Assembly (NCBI GenBank): GCA_963383645.1
Contig: OY726573.1
Location: 21,542,345 to 21,606,344 of the forward strand
Length of the DNA: 64,000 nucleotides
Source: Muscardinus avellanarius
Lineage: Eukaryota > Chordata > Mammalia > Rodentia > Gliridae
Reading direction: 5' to 3'
Under the pieces are notes generated by a model that was not told the origin of the DNA, searched no databases, and was given only the letters and a program-made list of their open reading frames with translations. A program made the position numbers and the translations under genes. The stretch's first letter is position 1; each line of letters begins with the position of its first letter. Positions 11,151-23,300 of the stretch are shown piece after piece.

Positions 11151-12138
11151 AAGCATCTCCACTAAGTTCTGGAGCAGATGGAATTTGGGGGACAAGGAAG
11201 AGGCTGGTCCTGAAGTGTACTCACCCCTCTTTTAGCTCCTGCTTCCTGGTCCCTGAAGAAAAAGTGTCTTCTGAATACTTTCTGCTCTAGAGATGTGCCT
11301 GCTTAATGATATAGATCTAGTCCTCTGAACAAGAGGCAGAAAACCTGGAGCCCAGCCTCTGGGAGAAACTCCAGAGCTCTGTGAGTGCCATGGCTGTCGG
11401 AGGAAGGCAGGAAGGGGCAGGCTGGACGCAGCCCTTTGAGCTGAATGCCACTATGCTGACCCCAAGCAAAAGTAGAACTTGGCCAATAAATAGCATTGTT
11501 TAGCTCCCTACATATTTCCTTTAAATTTCCCATTTTTTCCAGTTGTGCAGAGTAGGCCAGGCCAAACCACACCTCAGTCAGATGTCTGCACCTGTCAGCC
11601 CAGCACTGACCCAGATGGAGGCACTGTGCAGGGCATCGCCCCATGGAGAAGAACTGGCCGCTGCATCCCAGTCTCCCTTTGCTTCAGGGTCATCATGAGC
11701 AATCAGTGGCAACAGACTTTCACGTGTGTCATGTCCTGGAGTATTAAGTGTGCCCCATTTGCAGGATTCTGGATTTCCAGAACCTTCTGTTGGAGGTTTC
11801 CTTTTCTGGGATGTACTATGATGCCCTCAAAGGAAAGGAGCAAAGCTGGCAAATATTCATACCAGCTTTCTGTGCTGCTGGCTAGTCCCCCAAATAGACA
11901 CTTAGACCTGCTCTGAGGGCGCAGTCTGGATAGGATGGGTTGGTCGGACCTGTCTCAGTGATCCTCAGAAAGGTTTGCTTTCTGGCATTGTGGGATACGA
12001 AGGTTCTAGGATCCAGAAAACACTGGCATTGCCCCACTCCTTGAACTGGTTAACCAAGGAATCTGGGGCCATTAACTGAGGGACCTTATGCTCAGGATTA
12101 GAATGGCAAAGCTAGATGTGCTCCAGGGTGTTTCAAAT
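11151..12138. other. unique stretch upstream of MNT, no gene recognised
   Basis: Non-repetitive sequence. The frames at 11303-11644 (minus) and 11545-11916 (plus) overlap each other and resemble no protein I know. Probably intergenic. Confidence 0.55.
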
Positions 12139-12323
12139 ATGCCTTCAGAGGCCGTGGTGACGCACGCTTGCGATCCCAGTACTTAGGAGGCTGAGACAGG
12201 AGGATCGCGGTTCTTAGTGAGGCCCTTTGCAACTCAGTGAGACCCTGTTTCAAAATAAGGAATAAAAAAATAGGGCTGGGGTGTTGCTTGGAAGTAGAAT
12301 GCCCCTGGGTTCAATCCCCAGCA

Positions 12324-12375
<52 letters not shown>
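12139..12375 (+). repeat. B1-dID SINE ending in a (CA)n microsatellite
   Basis: A plus SINE with a central deletion. Its right half ends in CCCCAGCAC and runs into about 25 CA repeats (12324-12374) in place of a poly(A) tail. Confidence 0.9.
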
Positions 12376-12376
<1 letters not shown>

Positions 12377-13239
12377 TGCCTTCAGCTGGCGAGTGTCTGT
12401 CACTACCCCACTCTCACAGTGGTGTCTGCGTGGCCTTCACTAAAGAAGCAGAAGAGCACGATGGGGTTTCCGGTGAAGGCAATTTTTGTTGTTTAATCCC
12501 AATGTGTCAAGGATTTCTTCCTACCCAGCAGTTTGATATTCCTCGCTGGCTTCTTTTTTTCGAATTGGGGGACCTGCCTCAGAATTGGCTTCAGAGACAC
12601 GCGCGATACGCTCCACCTTCTGGGGCAAGTAGCAGATATAGGATCGAAGGATCTTAGACAAGTCCTTTCTCATCTTGGGGCTTCAGTTTTCTTTTATTTG
12701 TAAACCGGAGAGGATTTAGGCAAGCTGGCCTCAAAGGTCGAATTTTCTGATTATAACCCTGCAGCCCGGACATCCCTAAGCACCAATGCCAGAAAGAAGA
12801 GGGATGGGCTCGCCTCCCGAAGTCAGAGCTGGAAAGCCGGACGCCGCGCCCGCCCGCGCCCCGGCCGCCGAGTTGCTGGAGGCCGGGTTTCCGCCCTCCA
12901 CGTTGTGGTTCCCGATTTGGGCCACGCCTCTTTGGCCTGGGCTCTGGACGCTTTCCCTTGACCGTCACCGCCCCGACCCCAGAGCAAAGGGTGGCCTCTT
13001 GGGTGGTGCAGTCAGTCTCCACCCATATCAGACACGCGTGGACAAAGACAAGAACTACGTGGAAGGAAAAAGGAAAAATTTATTTTAAACGGGAGGGCGG
13101 TGAAAAGTAGGAGGTAGGCCAGGGCAACGCTGCGGGATTCCTTTTATATTCGTCCGGTGGCCCCATCCGCGCCTACTAATGTGATCCTGAAGAAACTGGC
13201 CCTTTAAACAGAAGGCTGGCGGCGCGGGGTGTCCATGTG
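12376..13239. other. unique stretch approaching the MNT CpG island
   Basis: Composition shifts from average to GC-rich around 12800-12970, then to an A-rich stretch near 13060-13085. No coding exon could be supported. Confidence 0.5.
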
Positions 13240-14241
13240 GAGCAGCTCCATGCCGTGTTGTCCTGCCCGCCCATTGGCCGACGGACGGATGACGTAGCCT
13301 AATAGGATGCAAACGCACTGCGGGGGGAGGAACGGAGGCAAAATGCGGAGCCGGATCGCCGCTCCGCTCCCTCGGCCCGTTCTCCTGCAGACTGCCGCTG
13401 TCGGCTCCGCCCTGGGGCGGATCTTGGGGAAATTGCGACAGCCGGGTGGTTGCCGGATTTAGGTCGAGTGTGGGTGGGAAAAGAGACCTAGGGGTCAGGC
13501 CAGTCGGCTATCCCTGACCTGGAATATACTTATTTGAGCTGATTTGTTGGATTTTCCACCGTTTCCTCTAGCAGGACTGATTTCGTCGCTAAGGACCCGA
13601 ACACGCACTCTTCGCTCAACCTGTGGATTGCCATTGGGGCGGGGCGGCCGGGAGAGCGGAACCGTAGCGTCCAAACCAGGCTCTTTTTCTCCCACCCCCA
13701 CTCAGAACACGTGTGCGCGCGACTGTGGTGGGCGGGGCCAGGCCCGTGGACCCCGCCCCTCCCTCCCGGAGACGCCGGAGCCCGACGGGCGGGGGCTCCG
13801 GTCCGGGCTTTGGCTGCGGCCCCGGTATAGTAGCGGGGGCGGCGGCCGGGGGCAGCGCGGCTCCTTCCCTTGTTGTGTGTGTCGGTGCCTCCTCGCCATC
13901 TTGTTGCAAAGCCCTTTCTTGTCGGCGGGACTCCCGGGGGCCGCGGGGCGGGAGGCATCGGAAGGGAGGAAGAGAGGGAGGGGAAGGAAGGAAACAGTGC
14001 CGCCTCTTTATTTGCCGTCAGTTTTTTGTTAATTTGCAAATTTATATTTTGCAAATATTTCGGGAGACATTGATTTTCCTCCCCGTGCTCCCCCGTTCTT
14101 GGCTGCGGAGTGCGCTGCGCCGCCCAGCCCTGTCGCCCCCCGGAGGTGATCCCTCCCTCCTGCCGGCCCGCCAGCCTGACCTGTGCCCGGCTCCCGGGCC
14201 GCAGCCTGGGCCCCGGCGCGCCCCCGGCCGCCCCCGGCGCG
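13240..14241 (+). promoter_or_regulatory. MNT: MNT CpG-island promoter and 5' UTR
   Basis: A dense CpG island without a convincing TATA box. Motifs seen: an inverted CCAAT box (ATTGG, 13273-13277), a CRE-like TGACGTA (13290-13296), an octamer half ATGCAAA (13307-13313), a canonical E-box CACGTG (13708-13713), several GC boxes (13740-13800), and a YY1-type GCCATCTTG (13895-13903) of the kind found at start sites. I infer transcription starts near 13800-13900; this is not shown by the sequence alone. The last 400 bp form the 5' UTR and include an A/T-rich block at 14020-14060. Confidence 0.75.
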
Positions 14242-14314
14242 ATGAGCATAGAGACGCTACTGGAGGCGGCCCGCTTCCTGGAATGGCAAGCGCAGCAACA
14301 ACAGAGAGCACGTG
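14242..14314 (+). CDS. MNT: MNT coding exon 1 (SIN3-interaction domain)
   Basis: Encodes the amphipathic SID helix and a short glutamine run. The donor is G|GTGAGC; the exon ends one base into a Glu codon completed by exon 2. An E-box CACGTG (14309-14314) forms the last six exon bases. Confidence 0.95.
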
Positions 14315-17300
14315 GTGAGCGGCCGGGCTGGGCCCCTGGGACACCCGGGGAGGGGAGGCGAGCGACCCCGGCCCCCGCTGCCACGCCAGGCAGCAAGCAG
14401 GCCCCCCTCCCGGGCGGCCTGAGAAGCCCATCTGAGCACGGCTCCCCGCGAGAGCCGTCGTCCGAGAGGAGTGAGGTGGGCAGTGAAAATGATGAATGCA
14501 TTAACATGCAGGGAAGCGCTCGGCTCTTGCGGGCGCCACCCCAGCTGCCCGGCACCCCTGGGCACCTTCCGTGGGGGGCTCCTTTCGCGTGTGCCGACGA
14601 CACCCTCGGTGCTGCTGAGGATGTGTGAGCCGGGGCGTGGGATGAGGGTGTTGGGGGTGGCAGACCCGCGCGTGTGTGCGTGTGTGCACGGGGTATTTGT
14701 GATAGAAGCCTCGGGGAGAGCGGATGCATGGACGTGTACACGGGCGTGTGTACAGCACACGAGTGGGCGTGTGTGTAACGGGTTGGGGGTAGGGACTACT
14801 CTACGCGGAGCAGCTCCCCCCGGCTTCCCCGGCCCCGGCGAGTGCGGGGGGCGCTCCCGGCAGATCTACGCGCCTCTTGGGGCGGAGGCGGCCTTGGCGG
14901 AATGAAATGACATCGCGTGTCTTATGATCCTGGCCAGCCCCGCCTGACCCCGCCTCCCAGAGCTGGGCTGGGTCGCGCGTCAGGGTTTTGGGTGAGAGCC
15001 GGGCGGACTGGGTTTCGGCTAAAAGGCCTCCTGGTCGCAGGGGGCAGCCCTCGGGCCCCCCTCGCTCGCCCGGCTTTAGCTGGTGTGGAATGTGGCGTGT
15101 CTGCGCCTTCCAAACCCGCTCCCGGCTGGAATGTTGCGTGTGCCTGCGTTCCAAGCCTGTTGGTTACACCGGGCGGTGACGTGGACGGGCCCCGCCCCCG
15201 ACCACGTGCACCCGGGACACTCCCGCTGGGGACTGTGCGGCGGGGCCCCTCCTCGCCGCCTCGCGCTCGGCCTGGGGCGGGGTCTGGGCGGGGCTGGCCA
15301 GGGACCTTCCGCCGGGTAGAGCCAGGGCCCTGACCGCTGGGCATCTCCCAGGGAAAGCCTGGGCTGGTGGAGCTGCGCTCAACTCTTGCATTTCGCTCGA
15401 ACCTTGTTTTTGATCGTATGGCAAGGAAACCCTCAGAATTGCAGGGTAACGGCGCATCTTCCCCCTGACCCCTACAGACGTTCTCGCCGGGTCTTTCTAG
15501 CAACCCCCCCCTCCCCGCTACACTGTGGAATGAGCCAGGCTGAGATGGGGCAAACTTCGGCGCTCCCTGGGCAGCGAGAAGAGGCGAAGATTTTATGGCC
15601 CTATCCCCACATGCCCTTGGTGGTGGTCCGTAGCTTCGGGGTGCAGCAGAAATAGAGATGAAGGAAAGGATCTCGGTGTTCTAGACTGCTGCGAGGCGCT
15701 CAGTCTGGGTACCGTGCGTGTGCAGTTCCCAGGGTCCTAAGTGGCCTTAAATCCACTTTGAGCCGGGGTGGTTGTGGTGGAGAGAGTGCTTCGCCCGCCT
15801 TTCCTTTTTCTTTGCCTATTGTTGCTTCAATGATGAGTCATGCAGGAGGTAGTAGTGTGTGCGCGCGCGCGCACGCGCCCCCCCACCCCCTGCAGCTTGT
15901 GCCTCCTCCGCCGCTGCAGGCTGGTGGAGCGACAGTGGGCTAGGGGCAGAGGAGGGGGAGCTTAGGGTCCCCTGGCCTAGTCTAACCGACTAGTCTCTCA
16001 AGGTCAAGAGTCACTGCAGACATTAAAAACCCAGGTGCTTGGGCTTTGCGGAACTGATGGGCTGAGACATACCGCCCGCACGCCCCTCTCCAGTGTCTTT
16101 AGGGTCCAGAGCATGTCAGGCAGTGGACACTATTGGTGGTGACCCGGAATGTCTTAAGTTAGATCTTAGCGGTGTGGGGAGGGCTAGGTGCAAGGTTTAG
16201 AGGGACACTCACCTGCTGCCACCTTCAACACAATGCAGTTCAAAGTGTCAATATTGTCTCCACTGTGTACCAGACACTGTGTGGGAGATGAGCAGGATTA
16301 ACCCTACTGTGGCCCCAGGGAAACCTGATTTCACCCTCTCCTTGCCTAAAGGCTGGGTGGCAGTATGGGGCAGGAGAGAAGACTCCCACTGTCAGCCCTC
16401 CCAACCTTGCCCAGTTAAGTAAGCCCAGAGCTGACCAGTGAGATGGAAGGGAATGCTGTATGGGGCTCTGCAAAGGAAGGGGGAAAGCTTCTCTCCTAAG
16501 AAGTTGCAGAGCCCTGCCCCTCCCCCAGGTGATGAGAACTAGGGGCAAGCAAGTTCAGCTGCCTAATCGGTTTCTTGGTGCTGGATCAGGGGGTCTTGGA
16601 GATGGGTGGGTGCTGGAAAGACAGATCTAATCCAAGAACTTGTGTACAGACGACCATATCTGGTCCCTGAAATTTAATCTCCACAATTCACTTTCTTTTT
16701 CCTCTTGAGATTCTGTCCTCCAACCAGAAGTAGGAAGGCTAGGAGAGAAGAGGGTGGGATGTGAGCCTGCCCACCAGAACTACTCTCTGGGGTGGTTAGC
16801 CAAAGGCTAGCTCTCAACAGGGTTCTCCCCTTCCACCTGAAGGGCAGGATTCCTTGCGTAGACTAGACAGTTCACCCTCATGACAAACCTGAGGTCAGAA
16901 CTCATGGAGGTGCCTTGGACAGGACCTTCTTCACGGCAGAGAGAGGTGTCCAGAGGCTGCTGGTCATGTCCCACCTCTGCACATTTGGAACCACTCAGTG
17001 TGGAGCCCTCAGCCCTGATCTGCTAAGGGCTGAATCCCTGGGCCACAGTAGCTTGGGAAGACAGCAGGCAGCTCCCTGCTGTGGGCTGGAGCTGTGGTTT
17101 TTGCATCACCTCAGAGGGGCATATTGAATGATTTTGGGGCAGCATCTGGGAGGGAAAAAAAGGAAGTTGCTCAAGTATGTGTGTGCATGCATTAGACAGG
17201 ACGCGCACCAATGGGTTCGGCAGAAGGGTTGTTTTGTAAAAAACTGAACAGATCACTCCCAGTACAGCCACTGTGCTTCTCCCCTCTAGTGGACCAGAGA

Positions 17301-20300
17301 TGGTCACTGCTGGGTGGGAAATGAATCAGAGATGGGGCAGGGGTGAGAAGCTTTGGGCTAGCTGTGGCCCGGGGCAGTCCTCTTCTTCACCCCAGTCAAA
17401 GTATACTATGTTGACCTCTTATATTTTTCTTTCTGGCACCTGTGAAGCATACCTGCCTGGCTCTGGGAGGAAAGGGGTAGGAGAGGAGATTGTCATTTCT
17501 TAGGTGAGGCTTTGGACTTGCTTTAAAATATGAGTTTTGCTGAGCATGCTGGAACACATCTATAATCCCAGTACTTGGGAGGCTGAGATAGGAGGAGCAC
17601 AGGTTTGAGAACAGCCTCAACAAGCAAGATTCAGCAACTAACAAGACCTTTTTTCAAAATAAAAGGGCTGGGGTGTGACTTGGAAATAGAACACCCCCTA
17701 GGTGTTCTGAATCCCTAGTATCCCCCACACAAAATGAATAAAATAATAAGTAAAACATGAGGTTTGGCTGGGCGTGGTGGCGCACACTTGTAATCCCCGC
17801 ACTTGGGAGGCGAAGACAGGAGGATCACACATGTTCGAAGCCAGCCTTGGTGGCTTAAGAGACCCTGTTTCTAAATAAAATATTAAAAATAGGGCCGGGC
17901 GTGGTGGCGCACGCCTGTAATCCCAGCACTCGGGAGGCTGAGACCTGGAGGATCGCGGTTCGCGGACAGCCTCAGCTACTTAGTGAGGCCCTCTGCAACT
18001 CAGTGAGACCCTGTTTCAAATTAAAGAATAAAAAAATAGGGCAGGGGGTGTAGCTCGGAGGTCAAATGCCCCTGGGTTCCATCCCCAGACCCGCCAAAAA
18101 AAAAAAAAAAAAAAAAAAATAGGTATGGGAGTGTAGCCCGGAGATAGAAGGGTTCCATCCCAGGTACCACCAAAACAAACAAACAAAAAAACCCATGAGG
18201 TTTGAGTCAACCTCAGCAACTTAGCAAGACTGTTTCAAAATAAAAAGTAAAAAGGTCTGGGAGTGTAGTTCAGAGAGTACCCCTGGGTTCAATTCTGTGT
18301 CTGTCTGTCTGTCTGTCTATCTGTCTATCTATCTGTCTATTCGTTTGTCTATCTGAGGCTTGATGGTTGGACTGCAGATCATTGGTAGAGCACTTGCCCA
18401 GCAAGTGCAAAGTCCTGGGTTCCATCACCAGCACCTCAAAAAATAATAATAATATGGGTTGCCACTCACTTTGGGTTCCCAGGGCACCTGACTCCCTTGC
18501 CTGTGGACTCATCTCAAGGCCAAAGAAAGTGGGGGTCCTGGGTCATTCAATGAATGGGGGCTGTGTTGGGTCTTGAGCTCAAGGGCCCTGTCTTAGGGGT
18601 GTGCTGGGATGTTGCTGGCTGGTCCCGAGGGGGTGCTGTAGCTGGAATCCCCCAGGCTTCCATGCCTGTGTGGCTGGGGGGAGCCAGAGCACTGGGAGCT
18701 GGTTTTCTCTGGGGTGAGAGGTCTACAGAGCAAGGCCTGCCCTCGCTGGAGTCAGCCTGCCCTGGCTGGCAGCTCCTTTTCATGAGGTAGGGCCGCTTCG
18801 GACTCTGGCTGCCAGGAATCCACTGAACACTTCTTTCAGAGCACTCTCTGTCTACTTCCTCCTTTTCTCTCCCTCCCCCCAGAAAAGGCAGGGAGCTAGC
18901 CTGGCTCACCCTCCAGCTGCTGATTGGCCAAAGGGCCCTGGCGCCTCAGGTTTTCTGGGGCCCTTGAGCCAGTAAGGTGTGTGTGTGTGCACTTGTGTGT
19001 GTGCCCACGTGCATGTGCACACATGCACGCCCACTCCCTTCCTCTCCCTAGGAAGGACTTAGCCCACAGCACCATCTCAGGTGGTGTGGTGTTTTAGGGT
19101 GTGTCCACAGGCCAGTGCCGTTAGAACTGTGGGAAATGGGGGGTGAGTGTGGTCCTCTCCCCTTCCCTGTCTGCCAGCTCCTGAGCAGGCCTTGCCTTCC
19201 TGCTGGGCTTCCAGTAGAGATAGACAAGGATGGGGGAAGGTGGCCGGAGCCCATGGGTCTGGTTGGACTCTTAACAAAGAACCCAGCTTTCCTCAATTGT
19301 CATTATCATTATTTTGGCTGCACTGGGGATTTTTTTTTTATGGAGTTGGGGGTGGAATTCAGGGGCATTCTACTTCCCAAGCTACACCCCTGGCCCTAAT
19401 TTATTTTATTTTATTTATTTATTTATTTATTGCAGTACTGGGGATGGAACCCAGGAGCATTCTACTTTTGAGCTACACCCCCAGCCCTGTTTTTTATTCC
19501 TTATTTTTGAAACAGGGTCTCACTGAGTCTCAAAGGGCCTCACTAAGTAGCAGAGGTTGTCTGTGAACCACGATCCTCCTGTCTCAGCCTCCCAAATGCT
19601 GGGATTACCAGCATGCGCCATCATACCTGGCCCTATTTTATTTTTATTTGGAAACAGGGTTTCACTAAGTTCTGGAGGGTCTTACTAGGTTGCTGAGGCT
19701 GGTTTTGAACCTGCAATCATCATGTCTCACTCAGCCTTCTAAGTACTATGATTACAGTCATGTGTCAGTCCAGCTCTGGCCTTCCTTTCTGCCTGCTGCT
19801 GCTAGTAGGGACAGGTAAAATTTGAGAGATGAGTCCTAGCATCAAAAGGGACAAGTGTGTTTGTGTCCCTGAAGAAAACAGTCCTAGGACCTAGCCTGGG
19901 AGTCAGGAGTACGAGGCCACTTTTTCTTGAATTTAAGATGATGTCCCTGCCCTGCCTGAAATGTGGGGCTCTTCTGAGGTGTGTTTAGATACCTAGTAAA
20001 AGCTTATGTTGGCCAGGTGTGGTGGCGCACGCTTGTAATCCCCACGCTTGGGAGACGGAGACAGGAGGATCACACAGGTTCGAAGCCAGCCGTGCTGGCT
20101 TAAGAGACCCTGTTTCCAAAAATGAAAAAGTATAAAATAGGTCTGGGAGTGTAGCCCGGAGGTGGAGGGCTTCCAGGAACCCCAGTACCACCAAAAAAAA
20201 AAAAAAAAAAAAAGCTTATGTTGATATAGTAAATACAGGGTGTCCAACTGGATGTCAGGAGACTTGCTGTGTGACCCTCAACAGAAACCTCTTTGCTATA

Positions 20301-23300
20301 GCCAGGCGTGGTGGTGAATGGTGAATGCCTGTAATTCCAGTACTTGGGAGGCTGAAAGGAGGACTGCACGTTGAAAATTATCCTCGGGAACTTTACTGAG
20401 ACTCTCAGGAACCTAGTGAGATCCTGTTTTCAAACAAGTAATAAAAAATCAGGCTCCAAGCCGGGCGTGGTGTCGCACCCTTGTAATCCTAGCATTCGGG
20501 AGGCAGAGATAGGAGGATCGCCGTTCACGGACAGCCTCAGCTACTTAGTGAGGCCCTTGCAACTCAGTGAGACCCTGTTTCAAATATAAAGAATAAAAAA
20601 TTAGGTCTGGGATGCCAGGCGTGGTGGCGCACGCTTGTAATTCCAGCATTCGGGAGGCTGAGACCGGAGGATCGCGGTTCACGGACAGCCTCGGCTACTT
20701 AGTGAGGCCCTCTGCAACTCAGTGAGACCCAGTTTCAAAATAAAGAATAAAAAATAGGGCAGTGGGTATAGCTCAGAGGTCAAATGCCCCTGGGTTCCAT
20801 CCGCAGAACATATCTTAGAGATAGAATACCCCTGGGTTCAATTCTCAGTACCCCCCAAAATCACTAAAAAATCACTTCTCCAATCTCATCAGATTTGTGA
20901 AATGAAGGTACTGCCTGGATTCTAGAAGGTGCTTGGTAAAACCATGGTGGGCCTTCCAAAGAAGGCTGTGGTCCTTCATCATCCCTCCAGCCACCCATGG
21001 TGTGGCCTGAGCAGTCTTCTGTGGCCTGGCCTCTGCCCTATTCTCTGACCTTCTTGTCCATTCCTCTGGGCTCCTCATTCCTGTTGCACCTGACCCTGCC
21101 CATCACCGCCTAGGCCCACACCCTCCCTCACAGCTCATCCCCCCAGGCTCTGAGCTCCCCTGCTGCAGGGAACAGGTCTGTTTTCTGTATGCACTGCAGT
21201 GTCCCCAGCACTTAAGCAGGTGCCTGGCTGGATGTGATTGGGTGTATGTGGCATCCTAGGTGAGGGGTCAGAGGATGGTGTAGGGTTGGGGTCTGGTGAA
21301 GTGGGGAGCTCAGGACCATCTGCCTCACTGAGATACCCCTCTTGTGTTCTCTCTGTGTAGAGGAGCAGGAGCGGCTTCGCCTGGAGCGGGAGCGGGAGCA
21401 GGAGCAGAAGAAGGCCAGTAGTCTGGCCAGGCTAGCGCATGCCCTGCCTGTGGAGGAGCCCCGCCTTGAGGCGCCACCCCTGCCCCTGTCTCCTCCGGCA
21501 CCCCCGCCGGCACCTCCGCCCCCACTCACCACCCCCACCCCACTGACTGTCATTCCTATTCCAGTAGTGACCAACTCCCCCCAGGCACTGCCCCCACCAC
21601 CCCCGTTGCCCCTGGCACCTTGTCACCCAGCCCTGGTCAGCACCCCTGGACTCAGCATTAAGGACCCTGCCCCCCTGCCTACCAGACCGCAGGTGCCCAC
21701 CCCCACTCCCCTTTTGCCGGACTCAAAGGCCACCGTCCCCACTGGCAGCCCCAAGCCTTTGCAGCCCCTCCCCACACCTATCCTGACCATAGCACCGCAT
21801 CCTGGCGTCCAGCCGCAGCTAGCGCCCCAGCAGACCCCCCCACCCACACTTGGGACCCTAAAGTTGGCGCCAGCTGAAGAAGTCAAATCCAGCGAACAGA
21901 AGAAGAGGCCTGGGGGGTGAGTGAGGTGTGGCAGAGTTGAGGCTGGTGGGGTGGAGAGAATTTTCCACGCCCTGAGCTATGTGTGTAAGGGAAGGGACCC
22001 TCTGTAGCCAGCCCTTACAGGCACTTCCGCCAGACCTAGAAGTGCCTCCTGTATTTGGGCACATTCTCACTGTGTCCGTCGGTGTCCTGGGAATGAATGG
22101 CCATTGCTCTCTGTTGTCCTCAGGCTTCTGTGTCCTCTGATCCTCTCCAAGGCCCGGCTTTATGGCATTTTCAGGCCTTTCCACAGAGTACTGGATTATG
22201 GGCCTTTTGAGTAGAAGCCGGGGCCAACTGGCTGCTTCTCTGAGTCCTAGGAGCCCTTCTGTCTCCTCACAATTGGACAGGTGGGATGGAGGGTTACCGG
22301 GCTTGGGGATTAATAATAAGCATAGATGTGCCCTTCAGGGGGTGCATGCGGCTCCTCCGCACGGGGGCTAATGCCTCCCATTGCTGGTTTTATGTAGAGA
22401 ATATGTTGGGGACAAAAAGCTTGTGGCATTTGGGGGATGACGGTGGGGAGTCAGCAAGGCAACCTTATCGGGCCCTCCTCCCTGAGCCTCCTCTCCTGTC
22501 TGTCTGGGTTTCAGGATCGGAACCAGAGAAGTCCACAACAAATTGGAGAAAAACAGGTGTGTGTGTGCACGTGTGGTGCTGGGCCTGCCCCGCCCACTCC
22601 TGGGGACTCACCCACCTTTAGGTCCCCAAAGTCCCCTTGGTCTTTCCCTCTCGGCCTCCCAGCCCCTGCTCCCTGCCCTCAACGTGGCTGACCAGCGCAT
22701 GCTCCCTGTCCCCAGGAGGGCCCATCTGAAGGAATGCTTTGAGACCCTGAAACGAAACATCCCCAACGTGGACGACAAGAAGACTTCGAATCTGAGTGTG
22801 CTGCGGACAGCACTGCGGTATATCCAGGTACAGGGGAGGGAGATGGGCTGGGCGGTGCCCGCACTGCTTCCCGCGCCCCGCCCGCCCGCCCCCGCCGCCT
22901 CCACGCGGCGCAGAGCACATGGCTGCTGACGTCAGCGGGGCTCCCGGCGGGCGGCGCATGCGCAGAGCCCTTGCCTGCCTGCCCCGCGTGCGCGTGCGCG
23001 TGCCGAGCCCCGTCCTGCCTCCCCCGCGTGCGCGTGCGCGTACCGAGCCCGGTCTTGTCTGCCCCGCGGGCGCGAGCCACCTCCGGGGAGGCGCTGCCGA
23101 GGTCGCCTGGTGGAAACCCAGGCTTTCCCTTGCAGTGCCCGGGCGGGAACCTGGATTCAGGCCAAGTGGCTGACCTAGTGGGAGAAAACGGGACAGGAAG
23201 GGAGACTTCTGGGCGTGGTCTTGGTCTTCCTTCACCCCATATTATTAAGACCCTTGTGGTGCGCACATTTAAGTGAGTTCCAATGTGCGGAGATCTGGGT

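Larger units (their letters stand above)
14315..21360 (+). other. MNT intron 1
   Basis: About 7 kb. It contains the 3' part of the CpG island (to about 15320), an E-box CACGTG (15203-15208), an AP-1 site TGAGTCA (15834-15840), an alternating purine-pyrimidine Z-DNA-prone run (15855-15878), a second GT/CA-rich run (18976-19032), unique sequence at 15330-17525 and 18456-19295, and SINE groups listed separately. The acceptor is TCTCTGTGTAG. Confidence 0.85.

Noticed and set aside
6723..13239. Search for the 3' end of METTL16, the expected neighbour upstream of MNT
   Set aside because: No METTL16 coding exon could be recognised. In human it lies further away on this side, so it is probably outside the window.
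14110..14241. N-terminal extension of MNT from an upstream GTG
   Set aside because: The frame is open upstream but has no ATG. The conserved protein begins MSIETLLEAARFLEW at 14242.
13530..14741. A 403-codon minus-strand frame over the MNT promoter
   Set aside because: Long open frames are expected by chance on the antisense of CpG islands. It has no recognisable domain and lies opposite MNT exon 1.
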